From: Streptomyces sp. Root1304
GTDB lineage: Bacteria > Actinomycetota > Actinomycetes > Streptomycetales > Streptomycetaceae
Direction: 5' to 3'
DNA: 64,000 bases
Assembly: GCF_001426405.1 (NCBI RefSeq)
Contig: NZ_LMEP01000023.1
Coordinates: 336,485 to 400,484, forward strand
Positions 26,635 to 34,807 of this stretch are shown here, one piece after another (within the stretch, counting starts at the first letter, position 1; every line of letters starts with the position of its first letter). Under the pieces are notes generated by a model. That model ran no database searches, was not told where the DNA came from, and saw nothing but the letters and a program-made list of their open reading frames with translations. The position numbers were made by a program, and so were the translations under genes.

Positions 26635-27780
26635 ATGAGTGTCGGACGCGTACGGACACCGGGTGTGCTGGGGGCGCTGGCCGTCCTGGGGGCGGTCCTC
26701 GTCGGCTGCACCTCGGGAGGCGGATCCGACGGCGCCCCGGGAGGCCCTTCGGGCAGCGCTCCCGGAAGCACGGGCAGCACGCCGACCGGTGCGGAACCGG
26801 CGCTGACGGAAGCCGTGGCGCGGCAGGTCTTCGAGAAGTACGTCCGGGAGAACGCCGCGGCCGACGCCAAGGGGGATCTCGCGGCGACGGCCCGCATCGA
26901 GGGCGGCCGGCTCCTGGAGGAGAGCCGGGCCGAGGCCCGGCTGCGCGCGGCGAAGGGGGAGAAGGACGAGGCGGTCCGCTATGTGAAGCCGGTGTTCCTG
27001 ATCCCCGGAGCAGGAACGGGGGCAGGGGCCGGGACAGCGGGGTCCGCTCCGCAGAGCTTCGCCGTGCTGAGCAAGCGACAGGGGCAGGAGTCCGACCGTT
27101 CCTCCGTCCTGCACTACTTCGTGCGCGAAGGGGACGGCGGGGGGTGGCGGGCCGTCGTGGCCACCTGGGTGGTGACCGAGCCGGCGGCGGGCACGCCGAG
27201 CCCACCGGAACCGGAAGCGTCGCCGGAGAAGGGCGTCATCGCGCTGCGGCCGGAGGTGCTCCCGTCCCCGGCCCGTGACGCCTCGGGGCGGACCGAACTG
27301 TCACCGACGGGCGTGGCGGACGGCGCTGTGTGCGGGAAGTACGGGGAGTTCCTCAGCTTCACCGTGCCGGGAGGGAAGCCCGACAGCCCGTACTTCGTGA
27401 AGGGCGAGTTCACCGGCAAGCTGGTCGGCTTCTTGAACGGCTGGCACGAGAAGCAGCTCGTACGGGACTTCACGTACCGGCCGGTGGGGCAGGCGCTGCC
27501 GGTGTTCCGTCTGAAGAACGGCGGTTCGCTGGTCACCTGCACCCTCGAAGGGACCTTCCACGACCGGGGCCGCACTCCGGCGGACTGGATCTCGACGAAC
27601 GCGGGCAGCGACACGGAGGTCCTGCTGGGCAGGGCCGGCCGGAAGTGGAGCACCATCGAGGAGGTGTGGAGCGTGACGGCGGTGGTCGAGCTGCCGAAGG
27701 GCGGCGGGCCCGCCACGGTCCTCTCCTCGAACGCGTACAAACCGACGAAGATGTCCGTGAAGGGCGTCGAGTGGAAGTGA
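26635..27780 (+). CDS. Secreted lipoprotein of unknown function
   Basis: A 381-residue protein with a lipoprotein signal peptide: RVRTPG, a hydrophobic core, and lipobox L-V-G-C with Cys25 as the lipidated residue. A Gly/Ser/Pro linker (26-50) follows. The mature part has a helical segment (55-105) and beta-rich modules, with two more cysteines (C in GAVCGKYG and in SLVTCTLEG) that may form a disulfide. The ATG at 26635 has GGGGGAG 7 bases upstream; a GTG at 26617 is in frame but less likely. Not part of a transporter operon, so a binding-protein role is not supported. Confidence 0.82.
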   Translation: MSVGRVRTPGVLGALAVLGAVLVGCTSGGGSDGAPGGPSGSAPGSTGSTPTGAEPALTEAVARQVFEKYVRENAAADAKGDLAATARIEGGRLLEESRAEARLRAAKGEKDEAVRYVKPVFLIPGAGTGAGAGTAGSAPQSFAVLSKRQGQESDRSSVLHYFVREGDGGGWRAVVATWVVTEPAAGTPSPPEPEASPEKGVIALRPEVLPSPARDASGRTELSPTGVADGAVCGKYGEFLSFTVPGGKPDSPYFVKGEFTGKLVGFLNGWHEKQLVRDFTYRPVGQALPVFRLKNGGSLVTCTLEGTFHDRGRTPADWISTNAGSDTEVLLGRAGRKWSTIEEVWSVTAVVELPKGGGPATVLSSNAYKPTKMSVKGVEWK

Positions 27781-27859
27781 ACGGGCGCGGTGCACCGGGA
27801 CGCCCGCCGGCACCGGCGGCCGGCTGACCGGAGGGACGCGCCGACCTCTACGGCCCGCG

Positions 27860-28657
27860 TCAGCAGTCGCGGGCGTCTTCCACCGCCTCCCGGACGTCCG
27901 GGTGCGGGTCGTCGGCGAGGCCGTCGAGGAGTTCGGCGACCCCCGGGGTGGACCAACGGGCGACCGCCGACACCAGATCCGCCCGCACCCGGGGGTCGGG
28001 GTGGGCGGCGAGACGGCTCAACGCGGGGAGCGGGCCGCGGCGACGCATGCCGAACCAGTACAGCGCGTCCCGCAGCGCGGCGGGGTCCCCGGGATCAGCG
28101 GCCGCCACCCGGTCGAGCAGCACCCTGACGGGCGGCGGCGGGCCGTCCAGCGGGTGCGGCAGCCGTTCGCGCAGCCGCCGGGCCCCGTAGCCGCCGCGCA
28201 CACGGCACCCGACACAGGTGCAGGGGCGCGTCGTGTGCGCGTCCGGGAAGTACCGCCAGCCCGCCACCTGCGGCGCGGCGCGGACCCGGTGCACCTCACG
28301 CGGCCGGATCGCCCGGGGGACGAACACCTCCCACCCGCGCGGGTCCTCCAGCGCCGAGATCCGCCGCACCGCCTCCGCCGCGGGAACGGTGGCCTGGGCA
28401 TCCCGCACGCGGTCGGCATAGCGTCCGACCAGGACCTCCTGGGCGTCGTCGAGGCGCACATGGACGGCCACGAGCCCGCCCCGGCTGCCGAAGCGGGCCA
28501 GCTCGCGCAGCCATTGGTGGGTCAGGGCGTACGACGGAAGGACCGGGAAGCAGTAGACGCCGCGCGCGCCGCCCTGCCCGTGGGCGGCCGCCCTGATACC
28601 CGACCGTCGGATGCGCGGCGCGTTCGCCGCTGAGGTCATGTGCACGAACATCGCCAT
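27860..28657 (-). CDS. ART-like N-terminus with HEAT-type repeats
   Basis: A 265-residue protein. The first 130 residues, MFVHMTSAANAPRIRRSGIR then GGLVAVHVRLDDAQEVLVGRY and WEVFVPRAIRPREV, resemble the H-T/x-I-x-x-x-G start and E-containing end of ADP-ribosyltransferase folds such as DarT or KptA. A cysteine cluster C-T-C-V-G-C follows near residue 156. The C-terminal 80 residues (LSRLAAHPDPRVRADLVSAVAR, ELLDGLADDPHPDVREAVED) are HEAT/armadillo-like repeats. Enzymatic activity is a hypothesis. It stands alone and starts 117 bases after the SGNH gene on the same strand. Confidence 0.75.
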   Translation of the reverse strand: MAMFVHMTSAANAPRIRRSGIRAAAHGQGGARGVYCFPVLPSYALTHQWLRELARFGSRGGLVAVHVRLDDAQEVLVGRYADRVRDAQATVPAAEAVRRISALEDPRGWEVFVPRAIRPREVHRVRAAPQVAGWRYFPDAHTTRPCTCVGCRVRGGYGARRLRERLPHPLDGPPPPVRVLLDRVAAADPGDPAALRDALYWFGMRRRGPLPALSRLAAHPDPRVRADLVSAVARWSTPGVAELLDGLADDPHPDVREAVEDARDC

Positions 28658-28723
28658 GGCACGGATCGTAGGTGACCCGTTCCTCGGCGTCGGTGTCGGC
28701 GTCGGGGAAGTGGATGTACGGCG

Positions 28724-28757
28724 GCCGGGGGCCCGGGTCGAAACCCGGGCCCCCGGC
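28724..28757 (-). terminator. Terminator after the SGNH hydrolase gene
   Basis: Perfect 15-bp GC-rich arms (GCCGGGGGCCCGGGT and complement) with a 4-base loop CGAA, 17 bases after the stop codon of the leftward SGNH gene. No T-run follows. Confidence 0.7.
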
Positions 28758-28774
28758 TGAAGTGCCGGTCAGGA

Positions 28775-29755
28775 CTACTGGGTTGAGGATGCCAGAGCGG
28801 TGCGGACGGCTGCCTCGACGTGGGTGGCGGCGTTGGTGTGACCGGCGGCGTTGGGGTGCACGAGCGTGGCCCGGTTGCCGTCGGCGCACTCCAGCGTGAT
28901 CGGACCGAGGGCCACCTCGGTCGGCCAGTACGAGCCCGCCGTCCCGCAGACGCCCTCGACCCACTTCACGTCCCGAGCCTGGCAGGCGTCGTGTCCGACG
29001 CTGGAGGCGGCGGTGTCGACGTACTCGCCGCCGGACAACTCGGTGATGGCCTCGATGATCGCGTTGAGGTGGGCGTTCACCCCGTGCATCCAGGCGATGT
29101 CCCCGTGGGTCAGCGAGACCGTCCCGAGGCCCTGGATCGAGGCGGCCAGCTCCGTGGTGTCCTGGCGGTCACAGCTGGTGGCGTCCTCGGGGAAGATCGT
29201 CGGGTAGCCCACCGTGATGATCCTGGCGTCGGGCGCCTTCGTCTGTACGGCGCGCACCATGCCGGCGTATTCGCGGGTGACCCGGTCGTACTTGTCGTAG
29301 ATGGACTCCGGGTCCAGGAACGGGCCTCCGCCCTCGTAGGCGTCCCGGCAGGGGGTGGCCTCGTCGGGCTGACCGACGCCGGAGATCAGGCAGGCGGAGA
29401 GCATCTTCCCGAACGGCATGCTGTTCCCGCCGACGCCGATCGTCACCACGTCGGTGTCCGCGTTCAGCCCGGCCCGCTCGACCTGGGTCGCCACGTCGGG
29501 CCAGCCGTCCTCCGGAGCCTCCACCGGGCTGATCGGCGTCTGCCGGGCCGAGGCGATCTCGTTGATGACGGCCCCGCCGCAGCTGACGTCGGTCAGCTTC
29601 ACCGAACGGCCGGCCGGCGGCGCGGCGGCGAGCCGGGCCGCGACCAGGTTCGGGTACGAGCCGGTCGTACGGTCGCAACCGTCCCGGTTCGCGTCGCCGA
29701 GCGCGGGGCTCGGGTCTCCCAGGTCGAGCAGTGGATCATTACGCTGCACACTCAA
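28775..29755 (-). pseudogene. SGNH/GDSL hydrolase lacking its 5' part
   Basis: The remaining 326 codons match secreted SGNH hydrolases: LTDVSCGGAV (block II), VTIGVGGNSMPFG (block III) and VHPNAAGHTNAA (block V, catalytic His). The signal peptide and the first block G-D-S-Y/L, which holds the nucleophilic Ser, are missing. The frame is open only about 13 codons further upstream, and its only starts are a TTG at 29755 and a GTG at 29749, with no ribosome site. It is therefore probably an inactive remnant, although a cytoplasmic non-enzymatic product cannot be excluded. The terminator downstream is intact. Confidence 0.7.
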
Positions 29756-29922
29756 GCAGTTGCGGTGAGTGACTTGCCAGTTCGCGGATGATCATTCACT
29801 CTCCCGTGTCCGCGGAGGCTAGTTGGGGTGTGATCGGGTCAGGGCGTGCCTGTTCGGGGGCGTGGGACGCGACCCGCCCCCGTGGCCCCCGGAACCCCGG
29901 CCGGGCTGAGATGATCGGACCC

Positions 29923-30519
29923 ATGCCCGCCTCCTCGACCCCGGCCGCGACCACGAAGCCGGCCCCGACCCCCGCCTCCGCTTCGGCCCCGGCCTCCGCT
30001 CCGGTCTCGGCCCCCGATGCGGCGCCGGCCTCCGTGCCGTCCCCGGCCGTCCCCCTCACCACCGAGCGGCTGCTCCTGCGGCCCGTGCGTGCGAGCGACG
30101 TTCCCGAGGTCACCCGGCTGTGGACGGATCCCGGGGTCAGACGGCATCTGGGCGGGCCGGTCACGGAGCAGGTCGTACGGATCCGGCAGCGGCGTGTGGT
30201 GGGGGCGCCGGGCGTGCGCGCGGTCCTGCGGGCCGCCGACGGCGTCCTGCTCGGGATCGTGACGGTGGAGCCCGCGGCGCGGGACGGGGAGACGGAGATC
30301 TCGTACCAGTTCCTGCCCGAGCACTGGGGCCGGGGCTACGCGCGGGAGGCCGTCGCCGCCGTCCTCGACGTCACGCTCCGCGGGACCCCGAGTGTCGTCG
30401 CGCTGACCCAGCAGGCGAACCACCGTTCGCGGCGGCTCCTGGAGGACGTCGGCATGAGCCACGTCTCGTCCTTCGTCGAGTACGAGGCCCACCAGGTCCT
30501 CTACCGGCGCCGACGCTGA
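29923..30519 (+). CDS. GNAT-family N-acetyltransferase (RimJ-like)
   Basis: About 198 residues. An Ala/Pro-rich leader of some 40 residues precedes a RimJ/RimL-type GNAT domain: TTERLLLRPVRASDVPEVTRLW, then EISYQFLPEHWGRGYAREAVAAVL (acetyl-CoA loop Q/R-G-x-G-Y/A) and TQQANHRSRRLLEDVGM, the family's N-x-x-S-x-x-L-E-x-x-G-M ending. Such enzymes acetylate protein N-termini or small amines. ATG codons at 29911 and 29923 are both possible and neither has a good ribosome site. Confidence 0.85.
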   Translation: MPASSTPAATTKPAPTPASASAPASAPVSAPDAAPASVPSPAVPLTTERLLLRPVRASDVPEVTRLWTDPGVRRHLGGPVTEQVVRIRQRRVVGAPGVRAVLRAADGVLLGIVTVEPAARDGETEISYQFLPEHWGRGYAREAVAAVLDVTLRGTPSVVALTQQANHRSRRLLEDVGMSHVSSFVEYEAHQVLYRRRR

Positions 30520-30600
30520 CCCGGCCGACCCGCGCCGCCCGCCGCATCCGCCGCGCCACCTGAAGTCCCACGCGCCGCCCCGCCCCGGCACCGATCCGCG

Positions 30601-30720
30601 TACGCTCTGCGGATCGTCCACCGGGGCGCCCGCGTCGAGGTCCTCCTCGGTGGGAACCCGGTCGTCGACCGCACCGACACGGCGGCCACCCGCGCCGAGG
30701 CCGTGTCGGACCGTACGTCC
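30601..30720 (+). pseudogene. Possible GH32 (levanase-type) coding scrap
   Basis: This 120-base stretch, in the 251-base gap before the sugar kinase, reads in one frame as ALRIVHRGARVEVLLGGNPV followed by VDRTDTA, with almost every third base G or C. It resembles the beta-sandwich tail of GH32 fructosidases, where a similar strand pair sits near the C-terminus. The frame then runs into low-quality sequence. GH32 genes often precede fructokinases. No start or ribosome site exists, so it would be a remnant. Evidence is short and the call is tentative. Confidence 0.3.
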
Positions 30721-30770
30721 GCGGGGGCCGGGCCGGCCGCCGGGACACCTACGCCAAGGAGCCCCGACCC

Positions 30771-31706
30771 ATGTCCTTCCTGGTGATCGGCGAGTGCGTC
30801 GCCGACATCGTGCCGGCCCCGGCGGGCTCCGGCGCGGCCGACCGGGTCCACCCGGGCGGCAGTCCCGCAAACGTCGCCTACGGCCTCGCCCGCCTCGGCC
30901 GGGACGTCACCCTGCTCACCCAGCTGGCGGACGATCCCCACGGACGGCTGATCGGCGACCACCTCACGGGCGCGGGCGTGAAGGTGGAGGTCGGCGGTGT
31001 TCCCGCCCGCACCCCGTCGGCGGTCGTCGGCCTCGACGCGCACGGCGGGGCCGCGTACACCTTCGACATCGCCTGGACCCTGTCGGCGGGGACGGCCGGG
31101 CCCGCGCCCGCCCATGTGCACATCGGCTCGATCGCCGCCGTCGTCGCTCCCGGCGCGGACACCGTCCTCGCCGAGGCCGAGCGGCTCAGGCACGGGGCCA
31201 CCGTCAGCTACGACCCCAACGTGCGGCCCGCGCTGATGGGGGAGCGGGCAGCGGCCGTCGCCCGCGTCGAGCGCTGTGTCGCCCTCGCCGACCTCGTCAA
31301 GGCGAGCGACGAGGACCTGGCCTGGCTGTATCCGGGCGAGGACCCGTACGCGGTCGCCGCCCGCTGGCTGGCCCTCGGCCCGGCCGTCGTCCTGGTCACC
31401 CGGGGTGCGGCCGGCTCCGTCGCCCTCACCCGGCACCACACGGTCGCCGCCGGGGCGCCCCCGGTCACCGTCGTCGACACCGTCGGGGCGGGCGACTCCT
31501 TCATGTCCGCCGTCCTGGACACCCTCGCCGGCCGGGGGCGGGAATCCCTCGGCGGCCTCGACGCCGGGGACCTCGCGGAACTGCTGCGGAGAGCGGGCGC
31601 GGCGGCGGCCGTCACCGTCTCACGGGCGGGCGCCCTCCCGCCCGACCAGTCCGAACTGGACGCGGCCGGGCGGGAGTTCCCCGTCAGGTCCGGGCGTGCG
31701 TCGTGA
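30771..31706 (+). CDS. PfkB-family carbohydrate kinase (fructokinase-like)
   Basis: A 311-residue ribokinase-family sugar kinase. The first PfkB signature HPGGSPANVAYGLARLG is at 26-42, and the second, DTVGAGDSFMSAVLDTLAG, holds the anion hole and catalytic Asp near residue 242. SYDPNVRP is also typical. It would phosphorylate a sugar such as fructose with ATP. AAGGAG lies 9 bases before the ATG. Its last 23 bases overlap the 3' end of the opposing GNAT-AAA pseudogene. Confidence 0.9.
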   Translation: MSFLVIGECVADIVPAPAGSGAADRVHPGGSPANVAYGLARLGRDVTLLTQLADDPHGRLIGDHLTGAGVKVEVGGVPARTPSAVVGLDAHGGAAYTFDIAWTLSAGTAGPAPAHVHIGSIAAVVAPGADTVLAEAERLRHGATVSYDPNVRPALMGERAAAVARVERCVALADLVKASDEDLAWLYPGEDPYAVAARWLALGPAVVLVTRGAAGSVALTRHHTVAAGAPPVTVVDTVGAGDSFMSAVLDTLAGRGRESLGGLDAGDLAELLRRAGAAAAVTVSRAGALPPDQSELDAAGREFPVRSGRAS

Positions 31707-32732
31707 TGTCCGAGGCGAACTGCTCGACCATCTCCGGCGTCACCGTCGGCCGGCACTCGGCGATGGCCTCCAGGTAGTCCACCGTGCTCGCCCCGGGGGC
31801 CGAGCCGTCACCGGCGCGCACGCCGACGGAGAGCAGGTCCCGCTCGAAGGAGGCCTGAGCGGCGACCCGGGCCGCGTGCTCGATGTCGGCCGGGGTGAAC
31901 AGCTCGCTCGCCAGGACGAGTTCGTCGATGTCGACGTCCGCCCGGCCCTCCGTGTACCGGGCCCAGATCGCCGCCCACGCCGCCTTGTCCGGCGTACCGA
32001 TCGGGATGAGGTAGTCGAAGCGGCCCGGGCGCAGGAACGCCGGGTCGAGGGAGCGGTTCGAGTTGGTCGCGCAGACGAGCAGCCGCTCGTCCCGCTCCCT
32101 GAACCCCGGTATCAGCTTGAGGAGTTCGTTGGTCACCCCGTGCATCCGCCGGGCTGCGCGGGCTCCGAGCGGACCGGGGCGATCTCCTCGACCTCGTCGA
32201 TGAAGACCAGGACCCGCTCCAGTTCGGCGATCCGCGCGAACGCGGAGCGCAGGGCGGCGGCGAGGTTCCCCTCGTCCGCCGGCCGCGACGGGAGGATCTC
32301 CACGAACGGCCGGCCCAGCCGTGAGGCGATCCCGCGAGCGAAGGTCGTCTTGCCGGTGCCCGGCGGGCCGAACAGGCAGACCGCGCGGGGCGGCCGCACC
32401 CCGTGCCGGCCGGCCCGCTCCGGCTCGGCCAGCGGCAGCACCACCCGCCGCTCCAACTCCACCAGGAGCGCGCTGGCGAGACCCCGGCCGCGCCACGCCG
32501 AGGAGATCGCGATCCGCATCACCCAGGCCCGCTCGCCGGAGACGCAGGCGAGCGCGGCCCCGATCGGCGCGCCCTGGTGGACGGCGACGACGGCGGGCTG
32601 ACGGGTGGTGAGGGCACCGATGCACTCGGCGAGCGAGAACACGGACTCCTGGCCCAGCTCGGCCGTGGTGTCGATCAGATGGACGACGGCCGCGAGATCG
32701 CTCTCGCGGTAGTCGTGGATGTGCCAGTTCAC
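31684..32732 (-). pseudogene. GNAT-AAA ATPase fusion, frameshifted and shortened
   Basis: Reading leftward from the GTG at 32732, an N-terminal GNAT half (motif A WRGRGLASALLVELERR) runs straight into an AAA ATPase (Walker A FGPPGTGKTTFARG, Walker B VLVFIDEVEE). After SEPAQPGG the frame hits a stop at 32133. The missing part of the ATPase continues in the -1 frame (MHGVTNELLKLIPGFRERDE, then NRSLDPAFLRPGRFD and the lid) to 31684, so one base is missing near 32146. The GNAT domain also lacks its motif B half, which suggests an internal in-frame deletion between short ERR repeats. Sequencing error could explain the frameshift but not the deletion. Confidence 0.8.
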
Positions 32733-32906
32733 CGGTGGTACCGCCCCTCGTTGGTGCCGTTGCGGCGAGGCTGGGCGGGGTCCCGGAGGCCGGTCGTGCT
32801 CCATCCTGCACAAGGCGGTACGGGCGAACGCGCCGTACCGGCTCTATGCGGCGTGGAGCGGTCCGACGCCGTCGGTCGTGGCCCGATCCCGTCCCGGCAC
32901 GCGAAA

Positions 32907-32938
32907 AGGCCTCCGGAAGGAGTTCCTTCCGGAGGCCT
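32907..32938 (-). terminator. Intrinsic terminator after the DUF805 gene
   Basis: Perfect 15-bp arms (AGGCCTCCGGAAGGA and complement) around GT, followed on the minus strand by TTTT. It lies 46 bases beyond the DUF805 stop codon and is the clearest Rho-independent terminator in the window. Confidence 0.85.
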
Positions 32939-32984
32939 GCGTGCCGACGGGGCCGGCGGGGAAGCCGGGGCGACGACGGGACCG

Positions 32985-33338
32985 TCAGTAGGCCGGGGCC
33001 AGCTTCGGGTTCGGGCCGTGCGCGTTCTGGTGCTGGTCGCCCTCGGTGGCGGCGAACACGATGAGCACGATGAAGCCGACGAGCGGCACGAGGGCGATCA
33101 GCACCCACCAGCCCGAGCGGCCGGTGTCGTGGAGCCGACGGACCGTCACGGCGAGGGACGGCAGGAAGATGGCGAGCGAGTAGAGGACGCTCAGCAGCGA
33201 GAAGTCGAGCGCCGTGCCGATGACGCCGATGACGATCGCGATGATGAAGTTGATCAGCTCGAACATCCAGAATTCCTGGCGACGGGCGCGGCCGCTGAAC
33301 ACGGCGTACTTCTTGAGAACGTCGATGTACCAGTTCAC
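32985..33338 (-). CDS. DUF805 membrane protein
   Basis: A 117-residue membrane protein. It begins NWYIDVLKKYAVFSGRARRQEFW, the standard DUF805 opening, followed by three hydrophobic helices with the conserved RRLHDTGRSGWW between the second and third, and a polar tail. Function unknown; the family is common in bacteria. The GTG at 33338 is preceded by GGGGGG. It has its own terminator. Confidence 0.92.
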   Translation of the reverse strand: MNWYIDVLKKYAVFSGRARRQEFWMFELINFIIAIVIGVIGTALDFSLLSVLYSLAIFLPSLAVTVRRLHDTGRSGWWVLIALVPLVGFIVLIVFAATEGDQHQNAHGPNPKLAPAY

Positions 33339-33476
33339 TTTGTCCCCCCAAGGACTGGGTATGCGAGCGGGAGCCTGTCCCTGTGGAGCAAGCTTTACGC
33401 AGAACTTAGGTGGCTGAAACCACATGGGTCAATTCGTTACCGGGTAGTGGCCGTTCCGGCGCGCGGAAAAGTGAAG

Positions 33477-33506
33477 GGCGGCGCCTCCGGTGAGGGAGGC
33501 GCCGCC
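33477..33506 (-). terminator. Terminator after the SPW-repeat gene
   Basis: Perfect 12-bp arms (GGCGGCGCCTCC and complement) with a 6-base loop, 22 bases past the SPW stop codon, followed on the minus strand by CTTCACTTTT. Confidence 0.75.
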
Positions 33507-33528
33507 GTTCGGGGAGAGGATCAGAACG

Positions 33529-33966
33529 TCACGTCCTTCTCTTGGTCATCAGCAGTCCGCCGGCCGTGAGGGAGAACAGGCAGACGCACGCGCCGGTGAT
33601 CACATTGCTGAGGATCGTGCCCGTGTCGGGGTTCCGCGAGACCACCCACGGAGCGACGATCAGCCAGGCGCCCAGGAGCAGTACGACGAAGTTCAGGTCC
33701 TGCGACCGCTCCGGAGCCATCGACATGCACAGGCCGAGGGCCGCGAGAGCGATGCCGACGACCAGGTTGGTGATGGCGAGTTCGGGGCGGGCGGCAGAGA
33801 AGTGAACCGTCCACGCGGAGATCGCGGCGTAGATGCCGGCGAGGATCACGAGTTCCTCGACCGCCGCGACACCTCGGGTCTGGAGCATACGGGCATATCG
33901 GTCCCGCATTTCCGGCGCATCGGGGTGTCCCGCGATATCACCAGGACGGTGAGAGACGTCGGCCAT
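33529..33966 (-). CDS. SPW-repeat membrane protein
   Basis: A 145-residue protein with four hydrophobic helices after a polar 45-residue N-terminus. Two SPW-type repeats can be seen: AAISAWTVHF with NLVVGIALAALGL, and GAWLIVAPWVV with SNVITGACVCLF. Function unknown. AAGGAGG stands 8 bases before the ATG at 33966. It lies head-to-head with the cupin gene across an unusually AT-rich gap. Confidence 0.88.
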   Translation of the reverse strand: MADVSHRPGDIAGHPDAPEMRDRYARMLQTRGVAAVEELVILAGIYAAISAWTVHFSAARPELAITNLVVGIALAALGLCMSMAPERSQDLNFVVLLLGAWLIVAPWVVSRNPDTGTILSNVITGACVCLFSLTAGGLLMTKRRT

Positions 33967-34283
33967 ACGACTCGCCTCCTTCTGGCGTCGTGCACGTCTG
34001 ACCGCACTTGCGGCGAATGGGGCCGCTGCTTCATTGTGCGCTTATCTGGTCTTTATGTGTAGATCTGCCCGATAAGGGAACCGCACAGAATTTGAGCTGC
34101 GCATATGCAGGGAACTGCCAAAGAGGGGTTCCGTTCAACAAAAGTTCAATTCAAACGCGAACCATCTGTCGTTTCGGTGTGCGGGGAGATCGGCAGGTCC
34201 GGTGCGGGCCGGGTGCACGGCGCGGCTCCGGCGTAGCCTGGAAGTGGACTCGGGGCCCGACTCTCCACCGCCGGGAGCGGATG
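33967..34283. promoter_or_regulatory. AT-rich divergent promoter region (SPW and cupin genes)
   Basis: No gene. From about 34040 to 34165 the base composition falls to roughly half GC, far below the flanks. It holds a GCATATGC palindrome (34101-34108), a direct repeat GTTCAA at 34133 and 34144 spaced 11 bases, and TTGGCA on the minus strand near 34120. These are promoter-like but I cannot assign exact -35 and -10 pairs. Confidence 0.45.
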
Positions 34284-34655
34284 ATGGCCGGCATCGTACG
34301 AAGAAGCTTCGACGCAGCGGACGAGACCCGCCCCTTCGAGGACGGCAAGGGCAGGCTCGACCTGCTCACCAGCGGACGCGGCCCGGTCGGCCGCGCCGTG
34401 TTCGAACCCGGCTGGAAGTGGTCCCAGCACGTCAAACCCCTCGCGGGCACCGACAGCTGCCAGGCCTCCCACGTCGGATACGTCGTCAGTGGCCGGATGA
34501 AGGTCGTCATGGACGACGGCGAGTCGGCCGAGTTCGGCGCCGGCGACTACATGGAGGTCACTCCCGGACACGACGCCTGGGTACTGGGCGACGAGGCCTG
34601 CGTGGCCCTCGACTGGACGGGCTTCGGCGACTACGCCAAGACGCAGGGCTCCTGA
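34284..34655 (+). CDS. Cupin-domain protein
   Basis: A 123-residue single cupin. SQHVKPLAGTDSCQASHVGYVVSG and GESAEFGAGDYMEVTPGHDAWVLG give the two cupin motifs, with His residues able to bind one metal ion. Role unknown; small cupins of this kind include sensors and isomerases. ATG codons at 34281 and 34284 are adjacent; GGGAG favours 34284. A hairpin follows the gene. Confidence 0.85.
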   Translation: MAGIVRRSFDAADETRPFEDGKGRLDLLTSGRGPVGRAVFEPGWKWSQHVKPLAGTDSCQASHVGYVVSGRMKVVMDDGESAEFGAGDYMEVTPGHDAWVLGDEACVALDWTGFGDYAKTQGS

Positions 34656-34679
34656 CGCTCCACGGGCCACCTCCGCGCA

Positions 34680-34711
34680 CGGGTGGCCGGGGGAAAAGCC
34701 CGGGCCACCCG
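34680..34711 (+). terminator. Hairpin after the cupin gene
   Basis: Arms CGGGTGGCC and GGCCACCCG (9 bp, perfect) with a 14-base loop containing AAAA, 24 bases after the cupin stop codon. Confidence 0.55.
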
Positions 34712-34807
34712 CCGTCGCCGACGGCACAATGCGCGTATGACCCACCAGGACCAGCACACGGCGGCCACGCGCACCGCGACCGCCGCCACGGCGGGGGAGT
34801 GACGCGC

